In this document: piece by piece, positions 1-6,759 of the stretch
Layout: every line of letters starts with the position of its first letter
Numbering within the stretch: position 1 is the stretch's first letter
Source: Enterorhabdus sp. P55
GTDB taxonomy: Bacteria; Actinomycetota; Coriobacteriia; Coriobacteriales; Eggerthellaceae
Direction: 5' to 3'
NCBI RefSeq assembly: GCF_009911695.1
Contig: NZ_QWKK01000013.1
Span: 1-37,509 of the forward strand
DNA length: 37,509 nt
Made by a program: the position numbers and the translations under genes
The notes under the pieces: model-generated
Told to the model about the DNA's origin: nothing
What the model saw: the letters and a program-made list of their open reading frames with translations, nothing else
The model's database searches: none

Positions 1-178
1 CGTCGCGCCCCGCGCAGCCAGCCGCCTGCGCGCCGCGCGGCGCCTGCGCGCCACCCGCCCATCCGAGCACAGGGCGCCCCGCGCCCGCGTCCTGCCCGAA
101 CCGCACAGCGCTCCCCTCTCCGCACGCGCGAGCCGCATCCGCGCCCGCCTGGCTGAACGCGATGATCCTCGATTCCAT
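1..178 (-). CDS. Partial N-terminus of an unidentified protein, possibly CbiG-like
   Basis: An ATG at 178 on the minus strand follows a near-perfect ribosome binding site (AGGAGGT at 189-183, four bases before the start). The frame stays open for 59 codons to the window edge. The protein begins MESRIIAFSQAGADAARACG and then becomes Gly/Ala-rich. The opening resembles the first strand and helix of cobalt-precorrin-5A hydrolases (CbiG), but this is a weak resemblance over about 15 residues and the name is only a suggestion. The start is well supported by the ribosome binding site; the product is not. It diverges from the WYL regulator gene, with about 170 bases between the two starts. Confidence 0.5.
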   Translation of the reverse strand, partial: MESRIIAFSQAGADAARACGEGSAVRFGQDAGAGRPVLGWAGGAQAPRGAQAAGCAGRD

Positions 179-277
179 GGCTACCTCCTGACCCTCGGCA
201 CGCCCCGTGGGACCCACCGGTCGCGAATGCTTGTCCGAATGTCGCCATCTTAGTCGCCCCATCATGCCGGGCTGTAC

Positions 278-283
278 TATAAT
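278..283 (+). promoter_or_regulatory. -10 element (TATAAT) of the WYL/AAA operon
   Basis: A perfect TATAAT lies 67 bases before the ATG of the WYL regulator gene, implying a leader of about 60 nt. No convincing -35 sits at 16-18 bp spacing (the sequence there is CGCCCC-like); TTAGTC at 250-255 is too far. The lack of a good -35 fits activator-dependent transcription, but that is inference. Confidence 0.5.
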
Positions 284-350
284 TGGGACTCGTTAAGCTC
301 TTTCGCCATCGGCGGGGAGCAGATGCAGCGCGCCATCAGGAGGAAGCCCC

Positions 351-1421
351 ATGGCCCAGGAGAACCAGAAGCTCAAGCTTCTCCACCTCGTTCGCCTCTT
401 CCACGAGGAGACCGACCCCGACCACGGGCTCACCATGCCCCAGATCATCGAGTACCTGGCCGCGCGCGGCATCGCCGCTGAGCGCAAGGCCATCTACCGC
501 GACATCGAGGCGCTGCGCTCCTTCGGGTTGGACATCGGCACGCTGCCGCGCCGTCCCGTCGAGTATGCCCTCGTCAAGCGCTCGTTCTCCCAGCCCGAGC
601 TGCTGCTCCTCGCCGACGCCGTCCAAGGCTCGCGCTTCCTCACCCAGGCCAAGTCCGACTCGCTCGTGCGTTCCCTCAAGACCCTCGGCTCGCGCCACCA
701 GGCGCGCTCGCTCGCCAAGCGCACCCACGTCGAGGGCCGCGTGCGGACGCAGAACGAGAGCGTCTTCTCCCACGTCGACTGCATCCACGAGGCCCTGCGC
801 GAACGGCGCAAGGTGTCGTTCAAGTACTTCAAGTACGGACCGGGCAAGAAGCGCGTGCTCCAGCACGACGGCAAGCCCTACGTGGAGACGCCCGTGCACC
901 TCGTGTACAGCGACGGCTTCTACTACCTCATCACCTACAACGACAAGCACGCCGACCTGGCCACCTACCGGGTCGACCGCATGTCCTCGCTCATGATCAC
1001 CGACGAGCCGTCCACACGCAACGAGGTCATCGCCTCCTTCGACGTGGCCGAGCATGAGCGCCGCGCCTTCGGGATGTACCGCGGCGATCCGGTGCCCCTG
1101 ACGCTGCTCGTCCGCGATGACGCGATGAGCGGCGTCATCGACCGGTTCGGCCGTGACGTGACGGCCACGCCAGCCGACGAGGGCTGGACGCGCGTAGCCG
1201 TCACCGCCATGGAAAGCCCCGTGCTCTTCGGCTGGCTCGCCCAGTTCGGCGACGCGGTGGTGGTGGAGAAGCCCACCGCGCTGGCCCGCGCCTACGCCGC
1301 GCACCTGCGCGCCATCCTCGACGCCCACGGCCTGGCGGAAGAGGACGGCGCGCCCGACGAAAAAGCAGCAGACGCGCCAGGCGTCCCCGCCGGGCGCGAT
1401 GAGGAAGGAGGCGCCGCATGA
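351..1421 (+). CDS. WYL-domain transcriptional regulator
   Basis: The protein has 356 residues. Residues about 8-65 form a winged helix-turn-helix of the HTH_11/DeoR type (TMPQIIEYLAARGIAAERKA is the recognition region). Residues about 150-215 form a WYL domain, here with VSFKYFKYGPGKKRV and DGFYYLITYNDK, and a C-terminal extension (about 235-325) matches the usual WCX region. Such proteins bind DNA and sense ligands, often nucleotides or nucleic acid, through WYL. The start is the ATG at 351, preceded by AGGAGGA at good spacing. Its stop overlaps the start of the AAA/peptidase gene as ATGA, so the two are translationally coupled and the regulator probably controls its own operon. The C-terminal 25 residues are low-complexity Ala/Gly/Asp. 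Confidence 0.9.
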   Translation: MAQENQKLKLLHLVRLFHEETDPDHGLTMPQIIEYLAARGIAAERKAIYRDIEALRSFGLDIGTLPRRPVEYALVKRSFSQPELLLLADAVQGSRFLTQAKSDSLVRSLKTLGSRHQARSLAKRTHVEGRVRTQNESVFSHVDCIHEALRERRKVSFKYFKYGPGKKRVLQHDGKPYVETPVHLVYSDGFYYLITYNDKHADLATYRVDRMSSLMITDEPSTRNEVIASFDVAEHERRAFGMYRGDPVPLTLLVRDDAMSGVIDRFGRDVTATPADEGWTRVAVTAMESPVLFGWLAQFGDAVVVEKPTALARAYAAHLRAILDAHGLAEEDGAPDEKAADAPGVPAGRDEEGGAA

Positions 1422-4400
1422 TGCGCCGCGCGCTCACCTACACGCGCACCGACGTCGAGTCGGTCCTTGACAACCTCGCGGTCGAGGACGCCGCCGCCCT
1501 CGCCGCCGCAACCGCCCTCTTCGATGAGGGCCTCGTGGCCGTGGTGGAGGACGCGGCCCTCGGCGGGCAGGCCATCGGCTTCGAGCTCGCCGACCCCGCC
1601 GCCGCGGCCTCCGTGGCCGCGAGCTGCGTGGAGTCCGGAGCCTGCGCGCTCCTGGACGGCACGCTGCCGCGGGCGCGCGGCGCCGTCATGAAGCAGGGCC
1701 ACGCCGACCTCAAGTGCTCGCGCGGCGACGCCTGCCCGCGCGCGCTCTGCCCCTTCGCCCTGGCCGCGTGCTTCCGCGCCCTTGACGACCTGGGCGCCAC
1801 CGTCATCCCGCTCTACTCGGAGGCGCTCGACGTGTCGCGCGCCATCGCGCGCTTCCGCCGCACGTGGGGCCCGCGCCTCATCCGCTCGGACACGGCGCTC
1901 AACCTGCTGCTCGCCCGCTCGGAGGACGACTTCGCCGGCGTGCTCGTGGTGGATGACGATACCTACCTCGACGAGTTCACGGCCGATCTGGCCCACATCC
2001 TCGCGAAGATGGGCAAGATCGACGAGGACGCCCTCGAGCGCCGCCACATCGGCGCGCTCCTGCGCTCGGTCAACCCCGTGGAGGCCACCTTCCACGCCAC
2101 GCGTGACGAGAACCTCGCAGCGCGGCGCCTCTACGTGGTCGACCGGCTCGACGACTTCTTCGAGCGCGATCCCGAGCGCGACTTCTCCGCCCGCTACCTG
2201 GTGGAGCGCTTCGGGCACGTGGTGGATCACCGCTACCTCGTGCTCGCCGGCACCAAGGGCGAGCTCGCGCGGTTCCTCGGGCTCTCCCCCACCCTCGAGC
2301 TGCTCCTCGGCGAGCACCGCCTCGAGCTGGCGGGGCTTTCCGCCGCCGACGTCTACGAGCTCTACCTCGATGAGCTCGACGAGGCCCTCCGCGCCGAGGC
2401 CGACGATGCCTTCCGCGACGAGTTCATCGCGTTTGTCGAGTTCAACATGGACATCTTGCCCTTCAGGGGCAAGGAGCTCGCCGACTATCTGGCCAAGACG
2501 GCCAACGCGCGGGGCACCCTCACGCTGCCGCCGAGCCGCTACCGCTCCTCGTCGCTCGCCGAGATGCTCGACGACATCGTCGGCCTGCGCTCGGTGAAGG
2601 AGACCATCCGCCAGCTGGAGGCTTACGCGCTGTTCGCCAAGCAGGCGGAGGGACGCGGGCTGGCCATGCCCAAGACCAACCTGCACATGGCCTTCATGGG
2701 CAACCCCGGCACCGGCAAGACCACCGTGGCGCGCATCATCGCCACCATGCTCTACAAGATAGGGATCATCAGCCAGAACAAGTGCGTGGAGGTCACGTCG
2801 AAGGATCTCATCGCGCGCTACGTGGGCCACACCGACAAGCAGGTGTTCGACGTGGTGCAGCGGGCTCGCGGCGGCGTGCTGTTCATCGACGAGGCCTACG
2901 CGCTCGTCCCCGACGCGCACCACGGCGCCTCCTTCGGCTACGAGGCGCTGGCCGAGCTCGTCAAGCTCATGGAGGACTACCGCGACGACCTGGTGGTCAT
3001 CGTGGCTGGCTACGAGCGCGAGATGGCCGACTTCATCGACGCGAACCCCGGGCTCGCCTCCCGCATCGGCTACACGTTCCACTTCGCCGACCTCACGCGC
3101 GAGGAGCTGGCCGAGGTGTTCTCGAAGGAGCTCGCTCGCGGGGGCTTCGAGGCGGCGCCAGGCGTAGACGCGCGCCTCGACGAGCTGTTCGGCTACTTCG
3201 CCGGCTTCAAGAGCTTCGGCAACGGACGCTTCGCCTGCGAGGTGCTCCAGCGCGCGCTCATCAAGCACGCCGTGGCCGCCCGCGACGCCGGATGCGAGGC
3301 GAGCCGCGTCATCGAGGCCGACGACATCCCCACGCGCCGCGAGATGATGGACGTGGTGGACGGGACGTGCGGCACCGCCGACGAGCTCATGGCCGATTTG
3401 GTGGGCCTCGCCGAGGTGAAGGAGCGCGTGCGCGAGATCGAGCGCGTGACGGCGTTTCGCGCCCGTGCTGCCGCCGAGGGCCTCGCTCTGCCGCCGCAGA
3501 ACCTGCACATGGCGCTCACCGGCCCGGCTGGCACCGGCAAGACCACCGTGGCGCGCATCATCGGGCGCATCCTGTTCTCAGCCGGAGCCGTGCCCGGCGA
3601 CCGCTTCACCGAGGTGCAGGCGAAAGACCTGGTCAGCTGGTATGTGGGCGGCACCTCGGAGGAGACCGCCAAGCTCATCGAGCGGGCGCTCGGCGGCGTG
3701 CTGTTCATCGACGAGGCCTACGCGCTCGTAGAGAGCTCCTCGGGCCAGGAAGCGCTCGCGGTGCTCGTGAAGGCGATGGAGGATCGCAAGGGCGAGCTCG
3801 TGGTGATGCTCGCCGGCTACGACGGCCCCATGCGCGCGTTCATGGACGCGAACCCGGGGCTCGCCTCGCGCATCGGCTACCGCCTGCGCTTCGAGGACTA
3901 CGAGCCGGATGACCTGACCGAGATGTTCCGCCGTAAGATGGAAGCCGCCGGGTTCGTGCTGGGAGAGGGCGCGCTCGCCCGGGCATCTGAGGCGCTGCGC
4001 TACTTCCACAACGTGGAGAACTTCGGCAACGGACGATTCGCCGACGAGGTGGTGCAGCAGGTCATCGCACGCCGCGCCGCGCGGCCGGACGGCGACGTGC
4101 GCGTCATCGAGGCCGACGACGTGCCGGGCGTCGAGCACTTCTGCAAGCTGTCGGCCACCCCGGTGCTCGACCCGGTGGACGCCGCCGACGCCGAGGCGCG
4201 CCGGCGCGTGGCGGCCCACGAGGCGGGACACGCCGTGGTGGGGCTCGCCGAGACGGGCCGCACCGACATCAAGGTCATCACCATCGAGCAGGAGGGCACG
4301 GGCACCCTCGGCTACGTCCAGCACGAGAAGAAGCGCGACCGGCCGCTGCCTACCGCCGCCGACCTGCGGGCTGAGCTGGCCATGCTCATGGCGGGCATGG

Positions 4401-4822
4401 CCGCCGAGGAGCGGGAATGCGGCGCGTTCTCGGCCGGCAACAGCTCCGATCTGGCCCAGGCCACGGCTTGCGCCCGCTCCTACGCGGCCACCTTCGGCAT
4501 GTCTGAGGCGGGCCTCGTGCAGCTGGTGCCGCCGGCGGGCGGGCCGGACGCGTGCAAGACCGCCGAGCTGCCAGCCGCCGTGCTGGCCCAGATGAACGAC
4601 CTGCTGGCCGCGGCGCTCGAGCGGGCGCGCACGGTCATCGAAGAGAACCAGGAGGCCTTCGAGAAGCTGCGCGACGCGCTGCTCGCGGGGCAGACGCTGC
4701 GCGGCGAGGAGATCGCGGCGCTCTGGGAGCGCCACCAATCCCCTGCCGCCGAGGAGGCCTCCGCCCCGGCCATGACAGATGAGAGCACGATCAAGGAGCA
4801 CGACGATGAGCACCAAGCCTGA
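1418..4822 (+). CDS. Multi-AAA+ (CbxX/SpoVK-type) protein fused to an M41 zinc peptidase
   Basis: A 1134-residue soluble protein. Two CbxX/CfxQ-SpoVK type AAA+ modules are clear: Walker A GNPGTGKTT at 428-436 with Walker B LFIDEA near 488-493, and Walker A GPAGTGKTT at 702-710 with LFIDEA near 762-767. Upstream, residues about 150-330 look like a third, degenerate module: LYVVDRLDDFF sits where Walker B would be, and VLAGTKGELARFLGLSPTLE parallels the IVAGYEREMADFIDANPGLA of module 1, but there is no Walker A. Residues about 925-1060 match the FtsH peptidase: HEAGH at 934-938, the helix AELAMLMAGMAAEERECGAF, and NSSDLAQAT with Asp1011 as likely third zinc ligand. No membrane segment is visible, unlike FtsH. 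It probably unfolds or remodels and degrades substrates in the cytosol. It overlaps the WYL gene by 4 nt and the next gene by 17 nt. Confidence 0.88.
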   Translation: MMRRALTYTRTDVESVLDNLAVEDAAALAAATALFDEGLVAVVEDAALGGQAIGFELADPAAAASVAASCVESGACALLDGTLPRARGAVMKQGHADLKCSRGDACPRALCPFALAACFRALDDLGATVIPLYSEALDVSRAIARFRRTWGPRLIRSDTALNLLLARSEDDFAGVLVVDDDTYLDEFTADLAHILAKMGKIDEDALERRHIGALLRSVNPVEATFHATRDENLAARRLYVVDRLDDFFERDPERDFSARYLVERFGHVVDHRYLVLAGTKGELARFLGLSPTLELLLGEHRLELAGLSAADVYELYLDELDEALRAEADDAFRDEFIAFVEFNMDILPFRGKELADYLAKTANARGTLTLPPSRYRSSSLAEMLDDIVGLRSVKETIRQLEAYALFAKQAEGRGLAMPKTNLHMAFMGNPGTGKTTVARIIATMLYKIGIISQNKCVEVTSKDLIARYVGHTDKQVFDVVQRARGGVLFIDEAYALVPDAHHGASFGYEALAELVKLMEDYRDDLVVIVAGYEREMADFIDANPGLASRIGYTFHFADLTREELAEVFSKELARGGFEAAPGVDARLDELFGYFAGFKSFGNGRFACEVLQRALIKHAVAARDAGCEASRVIEADDIPTRREMMDVVDGTCGTADELMADLVGLAEVKERVREIERVTAFRARAAAEGLALPPQNLHMALTGPAGTGKTTVARIIGRILFSAGAVPGDRFTEVQAKDLVSWYVGGTSEETAKLIERALGGVLFIDEAYALVESSSGQEALAVLVKAMEDRKGELVVMLAGYDGPMRAFMDANPGLASRIGYRLRFEDYEPDDLTEMFRRKMEAAGFVLGEGALARASEALRYFHNVENFGNGRFADEVVQQVIARRAARPDGDVRVIEADDVPGVEHFCKLSATPVLDPVDAADAEARRRVAAHEAGHAVVGLAETGRTDIKVITIEQEGTGTLGYVQHEKKRDRPLPTAADLRAELAMLMAGMAAEERECGAFSAGNSSDLAQATACARSYAATFGMSEAGLVQLVPPAGGPDACKTAELPAAVLAQMNDLLAAALERARTVIEENQEAFEKLRDALLAGQTLRGEEIAALWERHQSPAAEEASAPAMTDESTIKEHDDEHQA

Positions 4823-5219
4823 AGAATCCGACCTGCTGGCCAGCTTGAAGGCGGCCCTGGGCGGCAAGGGCGTGAAAGAGGCCCGCGAAGCCGCGGAGGA
4901 GGGCCAGGCTGCACCGGGGGGCGTCAAGCCGGCCTGCGCGAACGCCGAGGGGACGACGCCTGACGCGCGGCCGGCGCCAGGCGCGCCCGCCCCAGCCACG
5001 ACGCCCGCGCCGACCTCCGAGGACGCCCTTGCTGAGGCGGCGTCCGCTGGCGCCGCCTCAGCCGAGCCCGAGGCCGACCCCGCGTCCGTCGCGACGCAGC
5101 CGACCGAGGACGCCCCCTCCCCCGAGGAGCTCCAAGCCGCCGAGGAGCGGGCGCGGTTCGTCAGCGAGCTGCGCGCCTGCGAGGACATTCTGAATGCCGT
5201 CGCGCCCCAAGAGCGCTAA
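4806..5219 (+). CDS. Acidic Ala/Pro/Glu-rich protein of unknown function
   Basis: A 137-residue protein beginning MSTKPEESDLLASLKAALGG. The ATG at 4806 lies inside the last codons of the AAA/peptidase gene, preceded by AAGGAGCACGACG, so translation is probably coupled. The first 30 and last 30 residues look helical (the end reads RFVSELRACEDILNAVAPQE), while the middle 70 are a disordered Ala/Pro/Thr/Glu linker. I recognise no domain. Position and coupling suggest an adaptor, partner or substrate of the AAA/peptidase, with two short helical ends joined by a flexible tether; this is inference. The next gene starts 37 bases after its stop. Confidence 0.75.
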   Translation: MSTKPEESDLLASLKAALGGKGVKEAREAAEEGQAAPGGVKPACANAEGTTPDARPAPGAPAPATTPAPTSEDALAEAASAGAASAEPEADPASVATQPTEDAPSPEELQAAEERARFVSELRACEDILNAVAPQER

Positions 5220-5256
5220 CATAGGCATGGCAGCAGAAACCGGCGAAAGGATCACC

Positions 5257-5694
5257 ATGGCAGACGCAAACTCCCAGGCCCTTGACTTCGAGCGCGCCCT
5301 CGAGGCCCACGGGCTCAAGTTCGACCGCATCGACGTGGCCGAGGGCGACAAGCCCCTCGTGGCCCTCAACTTCGGCGGCGGCGACTTCTCCTACAACCAC
5401 GTGCGCATCCACGTCTTCTTCGACATGGACGGTGAGAGCGCCCAGGTGGTCACGTCCCCCATCGTCTCGGTGCCCGCCGACAAGACGGCCGCCGTGCTCC
5501 TGGCCGTGAACAGCGCCAACACGCGCTTCCGCTGGGTGAAGTTCTACATCGACGACGACAACGACCTCATCGCCGAGGCTGACGCCATCATCTCCGAGCC
5601 CACCGGCGGCGAGGTGCTCACCGAGCTGGTGGGCCGCACCGCCTCCATCATCGACGACGTCTACGCCGACTTCATGCGCGCCGTCTGGGCGTAA
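5257..5694 (+). CDS. YbjN-like domain protein
   Basis: A 145-residue cytosolic protein beginning MADANSQALDFERALEAHGL. The ATG at 5257 follows GAAAGG at a spacing of 6; an earlier ATG at 5227 in the same frame has poorer support. The fold pattern is that of YbjN/type III secretion chaperone-like proteins: an N-terminal helix, strands such as DFSYNHVRIHVFFDMDG, a helix AAVLLAVNSANTRFRWVKFY, and an acidic C-terminal helix with IIDDVYADFMRAVWA. YbjN-type proteins are associated with stress tolerance and protein binding. It closes the WYL-AAA/peptidase operon and is followed by a strong terminator, which suggests a role as chaperone or adaptor for that system. Confidence 0.7.
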   Translation: MADANSQALDFERALEAHGLKFDRIDVAEGDKPLVALNFGGGDFSYNHVRIHVFFDMDGESAQVVTSPIVSVPADKTAAVLLAVNSANTRFRWVKFYIDDDNDLIAEADAIISEPTGGEVLTELVGRTASIIDDVYADFMRAVWA

Positions 5695-5710
5695 GGCGCC
5701 CCGAACCCAA

Positions 5711-5746
5711 AAGCGGCCGGCAGGATCAATCCCGCCGGCCGCTTTT
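5711..5746. terminator. Bidirectional intrinsic terminator
   Basis: An 11-bp GC-rich stem (AAGCGGCCGGC pairing with GCCGGCCGCTT, with one mismatch deeper in) is followed by TTTTT on the plus strand and flanked by AAAA on the other side. It lies between the convergent YbjN-like and amidase genes and can serve both. Confidence 0.9.
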
Positions 5747-5749
5747 TCG

Positions 5750-6628
5750 TTATGCGCCGCGACCGAACACCCCGGAGGAGCCGCGCTTGCTTCTGCCGAC
5801 GATCTCCCCCATGTCGCCAGACCCCTCCTCGGGCACCTCTTCCCGCCTCTTGCCGTCATGGGTTCTCGTCTTCTGGTAGTTAGCCAGGTACCCGGCAAAC
5901 TCGGGGGACGTGTCGGAGTTCCCTGACCGCCAGGCCTTGTGATCGATAATAGTGCTCGGCGCTTCGAAGTACGCATCAAGGTAGGCGATGAGCCCGTCGA
6001 GCGCCTCGAGCTGCGCCTTGGGGTAGCCGTCTCCGTTTCCGATGTGGACGAGCTCTATTCCCACCGAGTAAGAGTTCATACCGTAGTCCGGCGCCCACGA
6101 CCCGATGGGTTCCGACCCTCGACGGTCATCGCGCGACTCATCCGTCACGCCGAAGGAAACGTTATGCCCCGCATCGCCGAAGCCCACATGATGCGCGATG
6201 CGATCCAGGGGGACGCATTGCACGATCGAGCCATCGCGCCCGATGACGAAGTGAGCCCCGACGCCCTTCCCCTGACGATCCCAATAGTCGACCACCTCGC
6301 GGGGCGCGCCGTCGCCCTCGGTGTCATGCAAGACGAGGTAGCGTTGGGCCGAAGGCGGCTTGGGACCATGGTCGAGGGCCGGCCGAATGTCCTCCTCGAT
6401 GTCGAGGGCGCGCCTCAGCGTCGCCGCATTATTCCCAGCATCCGCGTCGTCTAGCTGCGCTCGTGCCTCCCGGAGAGTGGCGAGGGCCGCGTCTTCCATG
6501 CTAGGCACCGGCGCCGATTCGGGGAAGGTCACCTCCAAGGCGGCCGGCGCGCACCCAGCCAGCAAGGCGGCACCCAGCAGCAAGGCCGGGATGTCCACCG
6601 ATCTATATCCTACCTGACGCGATTTCAT
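5750..6628 (-). CDS. Lipoprotein N-acetylmuramoyl-L-alanine amidase (Amidase_2)
   Basis: A 292-residue protein counted from the ATG at 6628; an in-frame GTG at 6634 is an alternative. The N-terminus is a lipoprotein signal with lipobox LLAGC (Cys26). The Amidase_2/PGRP-type domain covers about 85-270: YLVLHDTEG supplies the first zinc His, GVGAHFVIGRDGSIVQCVPL and IAHHVG form the core, NSYSVGIELVHIG is the conserved strand, and IIDHKAW with SDTSPEF supplies the second His and the Asp. Zinc ligands therefore look intact. It should cleave the amide between MurNAc and the stem peptide outside the membrane. It is divergent from a Ser/Thr kinase gene. No clear ribosome binding site is close to the start; a run of ten G on the sense strand lies 17-26 bases upstream of the ATG. 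Confidence 0.88.
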   Translation of the reverse strand: MKSRQVGYRSVDIPALLLGAALLAGCAPAALEVTFPESAPVPSMEDAALATLREARAQLDDADAGNNAATLRRALDIEEDIRPALDHGPKPPSAQRYLVLHDTEGDGAPREVVDYWDRQGKGVGAHFVIGRDGSIVQCVPLDRIAHHVGFGDAGHNVSFGVTDESRDDRRGSEPIGSWAPDYGMNSYSVGIELVHIGNGDGYPKAQLEALDGLIAYLDAYFEAPSTIIDHKAWRSGNSDTSPEFAGYLANYQKTRTHDGKRREEVPEEGSGDMGEIVGRSKRGSSGVFGRGA

Positions 6629-6644
6629 GGTCACTGAGGGTAGA

Positions 6645-6654
6645 CCCCCCCCCC
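6645..6654. repeat. Ten-C homopolymer (ten G on the amidase sense strand)
   Basis: Ten consecutive C lie in the 5' leader of the leftward amidase gene. Tracts of this length slip readily during replication. On the amidase strand an upstream ATG at 6675 opens a frame through the tract that stops at TGA overlapping the GTG start; a tract of 8 or 11 G would instead join that frame to the amidase. Confidence 0.8.
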
Positions 6655-6714
6655 ACCGAAAATGCTACCCTCCATTCCGGGAGAGGTCTTTTTCAGCCGG
6701 CCTATGACTCCTAA

Positions 6715-6730
6715 CCCCTTCAGGAAGGGG
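6715..6730 (+). promoter_or_regulatory. Leader hairpin upstream of the kinase gene
   Basis: CCCCTT (6715-6720) pairs perfectly with AAGGGG (6725-6730) around the loop CAGG, 29 bases before the kinase ATG. It has no T-run after it, so it is not an obvious terminator. Its role is unknown. Confidence 0.35.
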
Positions 6731-6759
6731 CCAAGGGCGACAGCGAAGCGAGGTGGGAG

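Noticed and set aside
1292-3508. A 738-codon open frame opposite the AAA/peptidase
   Set aside because: It is antisense to clear AAA motifs and has low-complexity composition.
5939-6454. A 171-codon frame opposite the amidase
   Set aside because: The amidase has a lipobox and zinc-site motifs; this frame has no ribosome binding site or recognisable domain.
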